In this document: positions 45,697 to 57,536 of the stretch, one piece after another | Position numbering within the stretch: the stretch's first letter is position 1 | Layout of the letters: each line of letters begins with the position of its first letter | DNA from: Phyto melanocephala | Lineage: Eukaryota > Arthropoda > Insecta > Diptera > Rhinophoridae | NCBI GenBank assembly: GCA_941918925.1 | Contig: OW799233.1 | Location: forward strand, 136,904,533-136,968,532 | DNA: 64,000 bases | Reading direction: 5' to 3' | Position numbers and translations under genes: made by a program | Notes under the pieces: generated by a model | What the model was told of the DNA's origin: nothing | Database searches by the model: none | Seen by the model: the letters and a program-made list of their open reading frames with translations, nothing else

Positions 45697-46401
45697 ACGC
45701 AAAGAAAAACAATGACTTCTATAATGATCACGACGCTTATATTATAGCTTCTATAACAATACTTGGTTATCGAAAACAAGTAATGGTAATTTTTATATTT
45801 ATTAATCATATATTTTATCACGATAATCAAGTATATGCTTAAATTTAATAATTTAATGTTTACTTTTCATGATATCTTCTGTATGACTTACAAAATTTTG
45901 ATGACAAAAATACTATGATATCTTGGCAAACATTATTTTATATTCAAAAGCAATTAAAACTACGAATAACCATTTAATATTAGTTAAGATAACAATATGA
46001 TTACAAGGCAATCAAGCTATGGGGTTTGTTAATAATAGTTTGTTTTCAAATGTTCTATTTGATGAATTAACTTTATTATTAGTTTGACATATGATAAAAA
46101 TAAAGGAAAAATTTGAAAAAAATAATACAAATAAACGATAAAATATGAAACAATATTGTTAAAAAAAAATTGTGATGATATAGGCGAGTAACTACAATCA
46201 ATGTAACTAATAGAAAAAAACAGTAATTTGGTATAGAAACGAGCAAATATTGTTTATTTCATTTGTATTTATAATATGATAGTTGCGTGATACCTTAATT
46301 AAACTTAATAATGATAACTGACAACCACTAAAATTTTAACTACAATTTTAATACAATTCAATCATAGTATGTTGGTCTTCAATCATGATTACGTATTATA
46401 T
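45697..46401 (+). mobile_element. TIR family F element, degenerate copy
   Basis: It parallels 53209-53940: left GCAAAGAAAAACAATGAC, ATCACGACG.TYATATTATAG, CGAAAACAAGTAATRG, ATGATTACAARGCAATCAAG, and right CAATTCAATCATAGTATGTT. The terminal CACGC is eroded on the left and the right end is diverged. Confidence 0.65.
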
Positions 46402-46409
46402 TGCACCTT

Positions 46410-46840
46410 ATTCTCATTGCTCTTCATCTAATAGCCTTTTTTGCTTATACCGCAGTGAGGCTTATGTGCGGCGTAGAATTTATGGTCTTAATATCCTCCT
46501 GAAAGCCATTTTTTGTACGGCTTTGACATAAAATAAATACAAACGGTTTTAAAAAAGACAATGATGTAAGATCCTTTCACGCCAATTAGTTAATATTGAA
46601 ATGTTCTGCTTATAGTAGGTCCAATATTTGTGATTATTTCAATCTCTCTAGTCTCTGCACATAGGAACTACTACCGTATTAAAGACGTAGACACAGCTAG
46701 ATCTGCTCGTTCATTAAAAGGAATGCCATAATACACTTTATCAATTTGGATCAAAACAGTGGCGTAATCATGTTATCTCAGGTAGGCAGGTCCTAACTCA
46801 AAACTTTGGAAAAACTACAGGAGAATGCAAAAATGCGTTA
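46410..46840. other. Unassigned, less AT-biased noncoding stretch
   Basis: No coding frame, repeat match or terminal structure was recognised. Confidence 0.35.
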
Positions 46841-46849
46841 TAAAACTGT

Positions 46850-47030
46850 ATTATCATAATGCAAGTTCTTTTGTAAGATTGCTTCTAAAACTGTTATTTT
46901 TGATACCAATGCAAGGATTTTTTGTGTCGAGGTGGAGTTGAGTGAAATGTATTGGAATCACTAAAAAACTCAATATCGTAAATATACGAGTTAGGGCCTT
47001 TCTACTTGTGACCATCGATATATACAGCTT
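46850..47030 (+). repeat. Dispersed repeat E, copy 2
   Basis: It shares AACTGTTAT...GATACCA, TTTTTTGTGTCGAGG and GAGTTAGGGCCTTTCTACTT plus GTGACCATCGATATATA with 7505-7682. Its boundaries are unknown. Confidence 0.5.
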
Positions 47031-47099
47031 CATGACGTCTACCTGATTCTGCAATTTTGTTAGATTATTCGGATCCTTCTTATGCTCCTCTTATTTTTG

Positions 47100-48235
47100 T
47101 ACGCTTGTTATAAGCTTATAAATACATATAAATACCAAATGCTTCACTTATTTTTTGCTCAGATAATATACTAATGCAATTTACTAAAAATAATATATTC
47201 GATACTGATTGTGTTGCACTAATCCAGCAACACAAAACAAATGATGACTTTAAAAGTTAATGAGACAAAACAAAAAAAAAAAAAAACAAAAAGTGGGTAT
47301 AAAACAAAACAAGAATAACGACAACTTCAAAAAATAGCGGGACATCTTATACACAAACCTTTTTAAAACTGTTGTTAAGGATGCTAATAAGTATAAAGTT
47401 TTAGAAATATATTTGTAACCAGATTATTTTCCAGTTTAATTATATTTCACTTTTGAGTTGGGTTGTTGGTTCCCAATTGTCAGCACAGTGTGGATATAGA
47501 AAAAATGACAAACACTATTCTATTTTTTTTTGCGCAAACAAGATGTACCGATTTTTTGAATCTCAATATACATAGTAGGGACCTGCATAATATGTTCTAA
47601 AGATAATTATTCTATTTCACACTACTTCCAGTCACTATATTTTAGTGTAAACGTAAATAACAAAACGAATATAACAAAATACTACTCTAACAAAAATAAA
47701 TTATTCATCACTGGAAAAGTTTCTCCCTACAATTTTGTTAGTGTGTGTGCTTGTAAACAGAGTAGAATATCAAAACAAAAATCGAAAAATAAATAAAGAA
47801 ACTGTAAATGAAATATTTTTTTAATGTTTTTTATTTTAGTTTTAGTGTTCTGATTTAGCTTTATTTTATTCTAACGTTGTTCTAATTCAGTTTTATTCTA
47901 TTCTTCAATATTTTTTTATCGTAAAGCAAAATACATATTTTTGCGAGTATGTTTTTTATAATGAGAGAGTAATAAACACACTAGATATTTTAAATTTGGT
48001 ACCATTGTTTGTAAGCCATTTTTCTTGTGCTTGTGCAGCACTTTAGTACAAATCAATGTATGCGAAACATTAGTATAAAATCCTAATGATTTTTTTAGAT
48101 CTCTTACGGCTATCTTTCTCTTTGTCTGACGAATGATATTATCAAAATGGATGCCTTTTGAAACTACTTAGCTGCATCGTTGTCAACTCGGTAATTTTAG
48201 AAGTGTTTTTTGTACTTTTTCACGCAGAAAAAGTT

Positions 48236-48270
<35 letters not shown>

Positions 48271-49060
48271 TGTTAGCAATAGTACCAGTATCAGTTTCGT
48301 TGCTAGTTGTAAAATTAGACATTCCAAAGGGAAACGGGCCTCAAAAAGCTATAAATTTTCTACAAAATAATGATTATGTGGGCAACTTGGACTCGTTTAG
48401 AAACGTATTATTTAAAAAATATATATTTTTAAATTTATCTGTTCCTAATATGAGCAATGGGAAATTAATATATTTTTATATAAAAATGTATTATATTATG
48501 AAATAAATATAATTAAAAGTAAACCATTTTGAACTCAATGATTTTTTTTGGGAAATTACAAGCTTTTATCTGGGTTTAAGTGCTGTTTTAAATTTTTAAG
48601 TTGACAACGCTGCTGAGCTGTTTACATGACAAGAAAATTTTTAGTAAATTTTATATTGCGAGATAATTTTTTTTTTAAATTTTAAATGTACTTATAACTT
48701 GTAAGTCTAGACCACGCGTAAGTGGTCGTCATAATCAAATGACACCTGGTAAATTACAATAGATTTATCTGAAGAATAAATGCAGTAAAAATGTATATGA
48801 AATATGACATAGAAACGTCACAATATATTCTTATCATAATCGATAAAGTGGCTAAAGTTGTTTCAAAGGCCAGACAAGGTAAATATAAATATTTATTTTA
48901 TTTAGTCAAGTAAAATACTGAGATAACATGATTTAAAAATATGGAATTTTTTTGAAAGATAACTTCACGCCAGTAGTTTTTTAAATGACTGAGTGATAAA
49001 ACACGTTGACACTGCTGTCACGCATGATGTGTATTATAAAAGTCTAATTTTTAACCATCA
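47100..49060. other. AT-rich noncoding DNA with (TTA)n microsatellite
   Basis: A TTA/TAT microsatellite lies at about 48239-48269. The overlapping leucine- or isoleucine-rich frames are its translation, not genes. No element was recognised. Confidence 0.5.
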
Positions 49061-49073
49061 CACTTTAAATCAT

Positions 49074-49316
49074 TTAAGCTTGATCTCGGAAATCGTTCGC
49101 ATAATGTTGTTCAAAAGTTTCTAGACATAAGTCAAGCGCTTTACGTAACTCCAAAGTTATTAAGTCAAAGGATTTTGTGGCACGGTTTTGGTGAATAATT
49201 GACTGGGTAATTTGAAGTAATAACGGGTTTTGCAAATGTTTTCTTAAGCAAAAAATTATTTGCGCCATCCTTTTGAAAGTATAAGTCAATAAACATCTAA
49301 GCAATCTATTTAACAT
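49074..49316 (-). CDS. Small open reading frame, 80 residues, unknown
   Basis: An ATG at 49316 opens 80 codons ending at 49074. The C-terminal half is amphipathic and helix-like (SFDLITLELRKALDLCLETF), with composition closer to real protein than other frames nearby. A TATATATA sequence lies about 30 nt upstream on the same strand. No domain, signal peptide or splice partner is recognised and no AATAAA closely follows. It may be a real small gene, an exon, or a transposon relic. Confidence 0.3.
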   Translation of the reverse strand: MLNRLLRCLLTYTFKRMAQIIFCLRKHLQNPLLLQITQSIIHQNRATKSFDLITLELRKALDLCLETFEQHYANDFRDQA

Positions 49317-49404
49317 TTTATTTTAGCCATAACTCTAGAACGGTATATATACAAGAAAGCGAACGTTCTTCAAAATTGAAATTCTTTACATAATTATCGT
49401 TATT

Positions 49405-49612
49405 TTAAGTCAAACAGAGTTACAACAGCCTTTGGCTTTACAAACGTGACCTGGTACCACTTAGTGCCCCTCTAGCATTAAAAATATTCTAAGTGTTATG
49501 CGAGCCATTTCGGACATACCTGAATGAAGTTGTGACATATCAGATGAAAGCCCTTGATGAGTACAGGGGTCCAGAAGAACAAGATTTCAAGACTTTTCCC
49601 CCTATATGAGAT
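49405..49612 (+). pseudogene. Coding-like relic of unknown origin
   Basis: One frame reads QSYNSLWLYKRDLVPLSAPL then ALKIF, a stop, then VLCEPFRTYLNEVVTYQMKA, LDEYRGPEEQDFKTFPPI and a stop. The composition is protein-like across the internal stop, suggesting a decayed coding sequence. The family is not recognised. Confidence 0.35.
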
Positions 49613-49885
49613 CCGGTCACTCTAATGTACATGCATATGTAAGAGCGTATTGATTTATTGGAGCAATTAGCTACAATGTTTTTGTAAATTTAAGATGCCA
49701 ATTCCATTTGAATCATAACCTTTTTGGTAAACTATGAAAAAACAAGTAAGAGCACTATATTCGGCTGTGCCGAATCTTTTATACCCACCACCAATTTTGT
49801 GTACATTTAAAGCACAGTATTTATTATTTTGTTACTCATTATGGAATAATCTCTTTATAATAAAATATGTATCACTTTCTTTGTA

Positions 49886-50504
49886 GAGGGTGGTTAAATT
49901 TTAAAGACCCATGTTGAAAGTGAACTACAGCTAGTCTTTAAATTTGTTTTCTGCATTTCATTTGACATTTCTCAATCTCAAACTTACTCAATTTGATCCG
50001 TGGAAAGATACGCAAATGAGCAACGCTTTAAAGTTATTCAGGTTTTTTATGAAAATGGGCATTTAAATCAAAATGCATTTTGTGCACTTCGTAATTCTTT
50101 TGGTCAACATAATCGTTCAAATTCGTCCACAATCGGGAGAATTGTAAAAAATATTTAAATTTCTGCAAAACAGGTCTGTATAAAATGTTAGACAATCTGT
50201 GAATGCCTTCTTAGTTCGTTGAATGGGAACCATTGCTGTTTTTTGCGATAGTGTGGAAAAAGAGCAGTCAACCTCGACTCATCATCGTGCCCAACAATTG
50301 AGCATCAACATGGTCATTGAAAATTGGGACAATCAGATAGAGGAGTGGGCCAAGGATAGGGGTGGACATTTGGCCGATATTTTGTTAAACACATAATTTA
50401 ACCGTACATATATTATCATTACAAAAAGAAATAATAATAATTTCTTAAATAATTTGTGTTTTATTTAAAATCAACATCGGCCCTTAAAATTTGAACACCC
50501 TTTT
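49886..50504 (+). mobile_element. Mariner-derived MITE nested in family B
   Basis: The ends AGGGTGGTTAAATTTTAAAG and, from the right, AGGGTGTTCAAATTTTAAGG are imperfect TIRs of about 30 nt with TA on both sides. The left half encodes RYANEQRFKVIQVFYENGHL and SFGQHNRSNSSTIGRIVKNI, the first helix-turn-helix of DD41D-like transposases. The right half keeps AVFCDSVEKEQSTS and a terminal DRGGHLADILLNT. The middle of the transposase is deleted. Confidence 0.82.
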
Positions 50505-50531
50505 TAACTTCGAAAATGTAGTCTTTCAATG

Positions 50532-51560
50532 AAAGTGGGCATTAAAGTAGGCGTGTCAATAAAGTTTCTGCTAATAAATACAACTTAGATATTTCAATAT
50601 AGTTCTTTATTTTCCCAAAAACTTTGTCAATAGAGAAATTACATGAATTTAAGAAAAACCGTTCTATGGGAGGTAGGCGTTATAGTAGGCGTGTCACCTT
50701 AACTTTTTGGCACAACTACTACATTGATTAGAAGGATATATGTAACAAATTTCCTCATCATACCTCCAATTTTGTCGGTTTTATGAGCTTTAACATTTCA
50801 TTAACGGTAGATAACGTGAAAAGTGGGCGTTATAGTAGGCGTGTCAAAGTTATTTTTACGAATGAGTACATTTTAGATGTTTCAATATAGCCTTTTATTA
50901 TTCCAAAATCTTTATTAATAGAGAAATTATATGAATTTTAGGTAAGACGTTATATGGGAGGTGGGCGTAAAAGTGGGCGTGTCACCTTAATTTTTTGGCA
51001 CAATAATGAAACTGCCTAGGGGGATATACGTAGCAAATTTGACCATCATACATCTAATTTTGGCGGTTTTATGAGCTTTTAAATTTCATTAACGGTAGAT
51101 AACGTGAAAAGTGGGCGTTATAGTAGGCGTGTCAAAGTTATTTTTACGAATGAGTGCATTTTATATGTTTCAATATAGCCTTTTATTATTCCAAAATCTT
51201 TTTTAATAGAGAAATTATATGAATTTTAGGTAAAACGTTATATGGGAGGTGGGCGTAAAAGTGGGCGTGGCATCTTAATTTTTTGGCACAATAATGACAT
51301 TGCCTAGGGGGATATACGTAGCAAATTTGATCATCATACCTCTAATTTTGGCGGTTTTATGAGCTTTTAAATTTCATTAACGGTAGATAACGTGAAAAGT
51401 GGGCGTTATAGTAGGCGTGTCAAAGTTATTTTTAAGAATGAGTACATTTTAGGTGTTTCAATGTAGCCCTTTATTATTCCAAAATCGTTATTAATAGAGA
51501 AATTATATGAATTTTAGATAAAACGTTATATGGGAGGTGGGCGTAAAAGTGGGCGTGGCA
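50532..51560 (-). repeat. 288-bp tandem repeat inside family B
   Basis: AAGTGGGCGTTATAGTAGGC recurs at about 50532 (as AAGTGGGCATTAAAGTAGGC), 50821, 51109 and 51397, each unit also carrying a GGGAGGTGGGCGTAAAAGTG block halfway. Units two to four are very similar; the first is more diverged. Confidence 0.85.
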
Positions 51561-52169
51561 CATTGATTTTTCGTTACAAAAAAGCCTCTCACCAAAAAAC
51601 AAAGTGTGCAAAATTTCAGGGTCGTACATCCAATTTTGTTGCTTTTATGACGTTTTTGTTTTTAAATATACCGAAAATTACACTGTGCGGTATAAATTTT
51701 CGTACATTTTGATCGATAAATCCTTTCCTAATGCATAAATTTAGATAATTTTCGGGGAATAATATTGTTTTTACTGAGGAAATATATATTCGAAGTTTCA
51801 TGAGTCTACGTTAATGCGTTTGGACACAATTCCATTTTATTCGATGTTCGAAGGACACGGTTTTTTCGACCTACTCTTGCTTTTCGAGCTATAACTCTCT
51901 TCCTAATATTCCGATTTAGCCCATTTTCAAACCTTGTTTATAAGAAAGATTCTGGCAAAATTTGAGCCCCCTAGCTTTTTCGGTGCGATCTCTATCGTGC
52001 TTTCAACAGACGGACAGACGGACGGACATAGCTAGATCGTCATCAAATCAAACCCTGATTCAGAATATATATACTTTATGGGGTCTAAAATGGATATTTC
52101 GATGTGTTACAAACGGAATGACAAAATGAATATACCCCCACCATTTTTTGGGTGGCGGGTATAAAAAAC

Positions 52170-53200
52170 TTAAAAGTTTGTACAAAAAACGGGATTTTAA
52201 ATCCGCATAGCCCAGCCGAAAATGATAAAGATTAAAAAGGATGAACATGGTGTCTCCATTAAAAGGCAAATAATAGTTTCTGTTATCTGAAAAAGTGCTT
52301 AGAATCTTCTTACCTCAGGGGACTAAGATACCTTTATCGACTTTTGGTAACATTAATGTCGTCGATATTTAAAGCAAAAAAAATTTATATTTTTTTAATT
52401 GTGTCGCTTATGGCAAGTTTACCATTTCTAGATGACCCAAGAACAAATTCTAAACAAAAAGGGTTAAACATTTTTAAGTATTTAAAAATTATGACAGTAA
52501 GCGACTATGGTTTATTTGAATAGCATAAAAATTTCAATTAGGTTAAGTTAGGTTGAAAAGGAGGGACACTAAAAGCCCAAACCCATGACAGGTATACACT
52601 TATGCTCATTTGGCATGTTATGCGCTCCATATGGAAAACGGAATTCCCAAACAAAAAACATAAACATAATTTCTCATAAGTAACGGACTAGTCCAATAAC
52701 CCAGTCCCCTCAATGTTATTCCTTATAGATCTCCAGTTCAAGTTCTCCAATTATCAAATCAATTAAAATACAATTTTTATAAAATCAACTTCAATTAAAT
52801 ATTGACTTCTAGTCAAAGAATTATCAGTTAATTTTAATTTATAAATGGCAAAACTTAAATGCGCTTGTGTAGGTTAACAAGTTACCTACTAAAACAAGAA
52901 TTTTAAATTTTATTTTGAATCTATTTCCTGAGCTGATATTGAAAGTTAATGCAATATTTAGAAATTTAGTTCTATGCAGTGTTAATGCGGACAAATTAAT
53001 CAGACTTTTCCCAAATGATCTATTATAGCAGTTGAACTAATGTACTGCTGAAAACATACACAATGATGACTTCTGTTGCTGAGTTTTTATATTTATGTTG
53101 ACTAGTAGAATATAACCAACTATTTATGTAATAATTCAATATCAAAAATGGCAACGGAAATAATAAAACAAAATGATATCTAGGCTTAGCTACGATATCC
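52170..53200. other. Unassigned DNA with a TTAGG-like dispersed-repeat fragment
   Basis: GGTTAAGTTAGGTTGAAAAG at about 52541 followed by a less AT-rich block (to about 52745) looks like part of a dispersed repeat, not telomere sequence. A TTGACTTCTAGTCAA palindrome occurs near 52803. Confidence 0.4.
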
Positions 53201-53208
53201 TTACTATA

Positions 53209-53940
53209 CACGCAAAGAAAAACCATGGTTACGACATGATCACGACGGTCATATTATAGTTTCTATAACAATATTTAGTTGTCGAAAACAAGTAATAGTT
53301 ATTTTGGTTTCCTTTCATCAAATATTTTGTCACAATAATCAAGCATTTGTTTGCACTGTATCATTTAATGTGTATTTTTCGATACGGTTGTCATTTGAAA
53401 ATAGTATGATTTAAAAGAAACTAGTCCGACAAAAATAATATTATATTCAGAAACATTAAAAAATAATCATTAAATAAAAGGTGAGACAACAGTATGATTA
53501 CAAAGCAATCAAGCTATGATTTTCTTTAATAATAATTTGATTTCAACTGTTATTCGTTTTGCTAAATAAATTTTAATTATTTCAAAATTTATGGTGTCAA
53601 AAAAATTCACAAAAATTTTGAAAAAATTAGAAAAAATTAAAGAAACTTAAAAATAAAAGAGAAAATATAAAAAAATTCCAAATAAAGGTTGCAATTAAAA
53701 AGGTAAGTACAATAAATATATGTAACTAACAGCAAAACACAGTAATTTGCCGTAAAATATTGCAAAGATTGTCGATTTCAATTGTAGTCATATATGTATA
53801 TGATTATTGAATGATACTTTAATTAAACATAATAATGATAATTGGCAACCATTATATGTTTTAACCACAATCACACAATTCAATCATAGTATGTTGCTCT
53901 TCGATTATGGTTACCACAGCAATATTTTTCTCTTTGCGTG
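53209..53940 (+). mobile_element. TIR family F element (Tc1/mariner-like MITE)
   Basis: The left end CACGCAAAGAAAAACCATGG and right end (reverse complement) CACGCAAAGAGAAAAATATT lie between TA dinucleotides. Subterminal GGTTAC..CACGAC and TTGGCAACC.TTATATG blocks are not coding. The 732-bp interior is AT-rich without a transposase frame. Other copies are at 45.7 kb and 11.2 kb (fragment). Confidence 0.78.
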
Positions 53941-53949
53941 TACCTACGT

Positions 53950-54009
53950 ACATGATGGTGAAGGATATTATAAGATTCGGCACGGCCGAATATAGTGTTC
54001 TTACTTGTT
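53950..54009 (+). repeat. 3'-end fragment of a family A/C-type element
   Basis: ACATGATGGTGAAGGATATT, ATAAGATTCGGCACGGCCGA and GTGTTCTTACTTGTT match the shared 3' end. It abuts the full family A copy that starts at about 54010. Confidence 0.7.
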
Positions 54010-54771
54010 TTTATACCCTTCACCTGTGGTGCACAAGGGTGTATATAGCTTTGTCATTCCGTTTGTAATTTCTGCAATTTTCATTTCCGACCCCATAAAG
54101 TATATATTTTCTGAAAGCTTATTAATAGAGGAGTCGATTAAGCCCTGACCGTCTGTCCGTCTGCCCGTCTGCCCGTCTGTCCGTGTGTTGGTTGAAATCA
54201 ACTTTTAGAAGCAACTATATGTTCCTCAGATCTGTATATGGTATCAATCTCTTGGAAATATCCAGGAATGAATCGCTATTGAAATTCAGCACAATCGCCC
54301 CATAACTTTCTGAGATATGAGCAAAAAACCACGACCACCTCGTTTTTTTCACAATTACAACAACAACATACATACATAGATACATGTAAAAAACATACCA
54401 AACAAAAAAAATTACAAAAAAAAAAAAAATATTAAAAATAAGAAAAAAATAATAAAAAAAAACTACAAAAAAAAATTTTAAAAAAATTTAAAAAAAAATT
54501 TTAAAAAATTTTTTAAAAATTTTTATAAAAAAAAATGTTTAAAAAAATTTTAAAAAAATATAAAAAAAAATAATAAAATATAAATAATATATTAAATAAA
54601 ATAAAATTTTTTTGGCTCAGCTGGGATTCGATGCCACATTTATTCTAACGTGTACGTATGCACGTATTTTATATGGGATGAATGGTGATACAAACAATTG
54701 TTATTGCATGACTACACGTTGTGAAGGGTATATAAGATTCGGCACGGCCGAATATAGCACTGTTACTTGTT
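54010..54771 (+). mobile_element. Family A (A1) element, isolated copy
   Basis: It has all A1 features: hairpin TATACCCTTCACCTGTGGTG, GTCY tract (54148-54185), GAAGCAACTATATGTTCC, an A-rich linker, GGCTCAGCTGGGATTCGATG and the 3' ATTCGGCACGGCCGAAT with ACTTGTT. The linker/tRNA-like block is in the same (inverted) orientation as in the 30-35 kb array, nearly 20 kb away. Confidence 0.9.
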
Positions 54772-54774
54772 ACA

Positions 54775-56635
54775 TTTAGTTTTAATACGTGTCGCGAAAT
54801 TGTGTGTGGTTAAAGTTGTTTTAAATTGCAAAAATTATTTTGACAAAATAACCCAGTAGAAACATCTAAGCAATCTAAGGTATTAACAATTAATATTTAG
54901 TAAAATTAATAATATAAAATTTTGCTATGCAAGATTAGTAAAATTAATAATATAGAATTTTCCTATGCAAGATGCTATCTTGGTGCACTAGGAAAAGTGA
55001 ACAAGCGATTTTTGCTACAAAATATGCTATGAGATCATTTTGAAAAGAACCGGTATAGTGGACAAACAAGTTTTACTACTAACTGTAATTTTAGGTCATA
55101 AAAATATTTTAAGGAACATACATTAATAGAATCAGTATATTTCCTCTAAAAAAAAAAACCGCACAAGTTATGACAGAGCCAGTTGGCAGCTCGTTTTTTG
55201 AAATTTTTGCAATCGACGTCTTTTGCGTCTCAGCTACTCAACTGAATTTAAGTGTTTTAGGGGTAAAATGTTTAATATCTAAAGACCAAATTACTTCTAG
55301 GTGTAAATTCGTATTTCTCGGGCTGAAAAATAGTAAACAAGGCTTAATTAAGCCTAAACGGTGCTAAACGGGTAATGTTATAAATGGATGATTTGTCAGA
55401 ATTCCGATACAAAAATGTTTTAGTAAAACAATCTGTGCAAAGTGTTTAAAAACAAAACTATAACGAAGTTTTGAACGAAATCTATATAAGTATAAAAAAT
55501 ATGCGTGAACCGATTTTCTTTCTGCAAAATTCGTATGAAAAGTGACGTCAATGCCAAGGTTTCTATGTAGAATCGGTCTCTGTTCTTGGTTCATAAGTTA
55601 TAGACATTTTAATTATTTTTTGCACTACGAAGTGTGCAGGGGGTTTGCTAGATGTTTATACAAATTTAAAACTAAAATTTTATTCGCAACTTACTCATTA
55701 TGAGAAAATTTTACATCTGGCCCAGCAGCAGCTTTTTAATTTATGTCTCAAATTGTTTGGCAATGTCGGTTTATTTCCTTTCTCAAATACTTTCAAAAAT
55801 AACGCTTACTTTTATGCATTTCTTCTTTATTATTATTTTTTAGTTGAAAGTGCATTATTTGCAAAGAAAAACCAGCAGACGAAACACCAAACTAACACAC
55901 TAACAAACCAAACCGTGGCACGTAAAACAAGTATTTATATTTGATTTTTGTTTTTTCACCTAAAAGACCAACGAAGTTTAAGTTCAAGTGTTGCAACTTA
56001 ATAATATGTAGCGTTACATAATAAACCAGATTTAGCCTCTTAATGAAATTGTATATTCCAATTGATTGTTTACACAAGTATAAACATTGTAGTTGTGGTA
56101 CATAATAATATTTTCTTTTTTTTTTCGGAAAATCTACAAGGAAGTGAAAATTTTTGTTGCTTTGGTTTAATAAAAAATCGTTAAATTATTCATTTAATAC
56201 ACAAAACTGAACAGTGTGCAGTGCAGTGCACACCTCTATTTTTCTTTTAAATAAATTTAAATAAAAATTTTGTTTTCTTTAAGTTTGGTGACTTTGTTGA
56301 TGAAAGTATTTAACGTATATTTTCATTCTCCGAAAAATTTATTCAAACGTATGTCATTGTTTAAACAATGATTATATTGAGTTAAACAAAGTCACAGTCT
56401 ATAAATTTTTATAATAACAATTGTAGATTATTGCTAAAAGATTTAACTTTGTTGGTTTACAAAAGTCAACTCGTGCAAAAATTAAAGCCGTACAAACACA
56501 AAATGAAGTTTCCGTATTTCACAAGAAAATGTACTGCAGCAATGCTCTCGAAGTTCTACATAGTTCAATCTGTTCTGCTTGTCAAGTCTATTTATTTTTT
56601 ATTCATCTTAATATTGTTAAAAAAAAATTTACCCA
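54775..56635. other. AT-rich noncoding DNA, no convincing gene
   Basis: A direct repeat (TTAGTAAAATTAATAATATA then TTGCTATGCAAGA-like) lies at about 54897-54975. Several short open frames occur here but none shows recognisable protein character. Confidence 0.45.
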
Positions 56636-56639
56636 CTAT

Positions 56640-57014
56640 TTTGTTCAGGATGCCATTTTTCATTTTACACTTTTAGATAGTTTACTATATTGTACTGGTC
56701 AAGCCCTTTTATCTTATAACAATGGTGAATAAGCGGGACAAAGCAGTAACTACTATATTTGACCTTTATATCCACCATTTTATTTAGGAGGGTCTCTTGA
56801 ACCTAGCAATATGGGTATCAAATAAAAGGGCTTGACTCATAGAATACAGTTAACTATGTAAAAATTTAAAATCTAGGATGGCGTCGGAAACAATAAAAAA
56901 TGGTGTATAACATAAAATCTATGTAAAGCTACGATGTGGGATTAAACCTATGTACATGATGGTGAAGAGTATTATCAGATTCGGCACGGCCGAATTTAGC
57001 ACTCTCGCTTGTTT
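56640..57014 (+). repeat. Family C element, 3' part
   Basis: AAGCCCTTTTATCTTATAAC and the repeated AAAGGGCTTGACTC, GATGGCGTCGGAAAC and a final ATGATGGTGAAGAGTATTAT then CAGATTCGGCACGGCCGAAT and GCTTGTTT. The 3' end is shared with families A and B. Confidence 0.6.
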
Positions 57015-57029
57015 CTCTTTAATGTGTTT

Positions 57030-57530
57030 TCAGTTTTTGCTCTTGTTTCAGATAATTTTTAAACACCATTCGATATCAAAATTAAGAAAATTTTAAAGAA
57101 TAAAAACATGTCTGCTTACTGATTTCTCAACCGTAAAGGTTTAGGCAAGCGAAATTGATAAAAGAAATTAAGAAAAATATCTACCTTTCAATTTATCTTT
57201 TTTTAAAAGAAGACTGTGCTAAGCATTTAACGCCCTCACCCGAATATCCGGCTACGACTCTTTCTGAACAAAATAAATGGGGGGTGCCAGTAAGCCGGTT
57301 GAAAACTATCAAACTGGACATCTGAACAACAGCTGTAAGATTTTTAAAATTTGTTTCGTGAAATGTGGTTTTTTGCGTTCCACCAGTTTTGGGCAAAATT
57401 ATCGTTTTGTTAGAAAAGTATTTGTTTACCCATATTTTACTAGACTTTAACCGAATTTACGACGAACAAACCTAAAATGAAAAAATTAAAAAAAAAAATG
57501 CTATTCAAAATCAGTTGGCTTAATCTCTCA
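57030..57530. other. Noncoding, nothing recognised
   Basis: A 67-codon minus-strand frame (57193-57396) has no similarity that I recognise. No repeat family was identified. Confidence 0.4.
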
Positions 57531-57536
57531 ACGCTT

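Larger units (their letters stand above)
49741..52165 (-). mobile_element. Family B element, full length, with tandem repeats and a nested MITE
   Basis: It begins AACAAGTAAGAGCACTATAT (3' end with TTCGGCTGTGCCGAA) and ends GGGTGGCGGGTATAAAA. In element orientation the 5' hairpin is TATACCCGCCACC...GGTGGGGGTATA, then ACCCCATAAAGTATATATAT, a GTCY tract (GTCCGTCCGTCTGTCCGTC), GAAAGCACGATAGAG, a 288-bp tandem array and the 3' end. It is about 1.8 kb without the nested mariner MITE (49886-50504). It has no coding capacity. Confidence 0.85.

Noticed and set aside
48158..48506. Leucine- or isoleucine-rich frames resembling membrane segments
   Set aside because: Produced by the (TTA)n microsatellite at about 48239-48269; no gene structure around them.
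50532..51560. CRISPR array or satellite array
   Set aside because: Units are 288 bp, contiguous without spacers, and lie inside family B termini in a eukaryotic context.
52530..52560. Telomere-like TTAGG sequence
   Set aside because: Only two or three imperfect units; flies of this group lack TTAGG telomeres, and the context is a dispersed repeat.
55645..55944. 99-codon plus-strand frame
   Set aside because: Low-complexity, AT-driven composition rich in F/Y/L/K/N with no recognisable domain, signal or splice context.
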